A stretch of 7,495 nt of DNA, from positions 1-7,495 of the forward strand of contig JAIOTM010000195.1 in NCBI GenBank assembly GCA_021106755.1. The letters run 5' to 3'. How positions within the stretch are numbered: position 1 is the first letter of the stretch; the number at the start of each line of letters is the position of its first letter. Below, in pieces: positions 6,379-7,495 of this stretch. The notes under the pieces were generated by a model. It had not been told where the DNA came from and searched no databases. It worked only from the letters and a program-made list of their open reading frames with translations. This stretch comes from Candidatus Cloacimonadota bacterium. Lineage in GTDB: Bacteria; Cloacimonadota; Cloacimonadia; Cloacimonadales; JAIOQZ01. The position numbers were made by a program, and so were the translations under genes.

Positions 6379-7495
6379 ATGCCGGAGCGTGAAAAACTAT
6401 TTCTGATTGACGGAACTGCTATCATCTATCGGGCGCATTTCGCGTTTATCCGCAATCCTCTGATTAACAGCAAAGGCGAACACACCAGTGCTTTGTTCGG
6501 CACTATTAACAGCTTTCTCAAGTTAGTGGACGACTTCAGCCCCAAGCATCTTTTTATCACCTTCGACCGCAAAGAGCCTACATTCAGAAAAAAGATTTCA
6601 GAAGAATATAAGGCTACCCGTCCCCCTATGCCCGGCGAGTTAGTATCACAACTCAAACCTATCTACGAATTTTTCGACGAGATAGGAATCGTTAATTGTT
6701 CCAAAGCCGGGTTCGAAGCCGATGACGTTATTTCCACCCTCGCGACGATTTATCAGGACAGGTATGAGATAGTCATCGTTACGGGGGATAAGGACTTTGC
6801 CCAGATTGTTAACGATAATATCAAGCTGTACGACCCATTCAAAGCAAAGATGACGGATGCTGATGCCGTGTTAGAAAAATTTGGTGTTGCCCCGGAGAAG
6901 TTCCTTGATTTTCTGGCACTTATGGGGGATTCGGCAGATAATATCCCCGGCGTTAAGGGAATCGGCAAAAAAGGGGCAGCCACATTATTGAACCAATTCG
7001 GCTCGTTAGATGAAATCTATTCACACATAGGTGAAATCAGCTCGAAATCAATAAAATCCAAGCTGACAGAAAACAAAAAAAACGCCTATCTCTCACGTAA
7101 GCTGGCAGAAATCATTACAGATGTAGAACTGGAAATAGCTTCAGAAGAGACCTTCGCGTTTCATCCGGAAACTATGCATAATGGGCTTGTACTGTTAGAC
7201 GAGTACGAACTTCCCTCGCTGTGGAAGAAGATAATCAGCATGAACGTGGAAATTGATTTTGACTTCTCCGATAAATCCCCATATAATAAAGAATCAACTT
7301 ACTATAAAGCAATTACGATTGATAATGAAACCACCTTTAACGAGCTATTAATCAAACTTCGCGAGCATAAAATTGTTGCTATTGACACAGAAACAGACAA
7401 TATCAACTCGTTGGTTGCAAATCTTGTGGGAATATCACTCTGTTTTAACGAGCAGGAAGCCTATTATCTGCCGCTTCGGCACCGGATGTACGATA
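6379..7495 (+). CDS. polA: DNA polymerase I, N-terminal part (5'-nuclease domain and start of 3'-5' exonuclease domain), cut by window edge
   Basis: DNA polymerase I removes RNA primers, joins Okazaki fragments and fills gaps in excision repair. The window holds 372 codons of a protein usually near 900 residues, and the polymerase domain lies beyond the edge. Residues 1 to about 290 are the 5'-3' flap nuclease. The metal-binding acids are visible at Asp11 (LFLIDGTAIIYRAH), Asp63 (FDRKEP), Glu113/Asp115/Asp116 (FEADDV), Asp137/Asp139 (TGDKDF) and Asp184/Asp187 (GDSADN). The arch segment YKATRPPMP is at 77-85 and a helix-hairpin-helix (NIPGVKGIGKKGAATLL) at 188-204. From about 311 the 3'-5' exonuclease domain starts, with the proofreading motif IDTETD at 335-340 (Asp336, Glu338), so proofreading is probably retained. 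The Met start fits the normal distance to the first catalytic Asp. There is no Shine-Dalgarno sequence before it, so it is likely coupled to the gene ending at 6375. Confidence 0.96.
   Translation, partial: MPEREKLFLIDGTAIIYRAHFAFIRNPLINSKGEHTSALFGTINSFLKLVDDFSPKHLFITFDRKEPTFRKKISEEYKATRPPMPGELVSQLKPIYEFFDEIGIVNCSKAGFEADDVISTLATIYQDRYEIVIVTGDKDFAQIVNDNIKLYDPFKAKMTDADAVLEKFGVAPEKFLDFLALMGDSADNIPGVKGIGKKGAATLLNQFGSLDEIYSHIGEISSKSIKSKLTENKKNAYLSRKLAEIITDVELEIASEETFAFHPETMHNGLVLLDEYELPSLWKKIISMNVEIDFDFSDKSPYNKESTYYKAITIDNETTFNELLIKLREHKIVAIDTETDNINSLVANLVGISLCFNEQEAYYLPLRHRMYD

Noticed and set aside
6426..6983. Minus-strand open frames of 76 codons opposite polA
   Set aside because: They are antisense to conserved catalytic motifs of Pol I and have no independent coding signals.
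1..7495. A search by eye for CRISPR arrays, tRNA or rRNA genes, transposase genes and terminal inverted repeats
   Set aside because: No regularly spaced direct repeats, cloverleaf-like segments or transposase-like open frames were found, and almost all of the window is explained by four genes.

Overview
The window looks like chromosomal DNA of an uncultured, moderately AT-rich Gram-negative bacterium of the Fibrobacteres-Chlorobi-Bacteroidetes (FCB) group. My best guess is a member of Candidatus Cloacimonadota. Two large exported proteins point that way. Both combine beta-sandwich modules with a C-terminal 'hPNPFNP...GQKV..L...G....W.G.....G..v..GVYfY.lkT.....kKMlL.K' sorting/FlgD-like domain, the type that carries type IX (Por) secretion cargo. 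One also has an 'LPVTMSSFT...W.TESES...GYNVHRG' module that I associate with Cloacimonadota surface proteins. The placement is inference from family style, with no database match behind it.

Layout, left to right. A small hairpin (28-42) lies just past the end of a 1272-residue minus-strand gene (46-3864). That gene encodes a modular surface protein: signal peptide, N-terminal three-Cys module, three carboxypeptidase-regulatory-like repeats, three fibronectin III (FnIII) domains and a C-terminal sorting domain. A 192-bp gap (3865-4056) carries its probable promoter and ribosome site. Next comes a 583-residue minus-strand gene (4057-5808) with the same kind of N-terminal module and C-terminal domain, and between them a lamin-tail-like domain and one FnIII-like domain. 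A 267-bp divergent region (5809-6075) holds a good sigma70-type promoter for the 583-residue gene. It also holds a protein-like open frame with no start codon, and the ribosome site for a plus-strand pair. That pair is a 99-residue coiled-coil, tail-anchored membrane protein (6076-6375), followed after only 3 bp and in the same frame by the 5' part of polA (6379 to the window edge).

How they work together: the two minus-strand genes are probably surface-displayed or secreted adhesin/scaffold-like paralogues built by module shuffling. They have separate promoters and no recognisable catalytic residues. The plus-strand pair is an unrelated housekeeping unit. polA has no visible Shine-Dalgarno sequence, so its translation probably depends on the small membrane-protein gene before it. 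I see no CRISPR array, tRNA, rRNA, insertion sequence or defence system. The most interesting material is the duplicated FnIII domains with nested insertions, the unnamed three-Cys N-terminal module shared by the neighbours, the uncharacterised polA-coupled membrane protein, and the start-less protein-like frame upstream of it.
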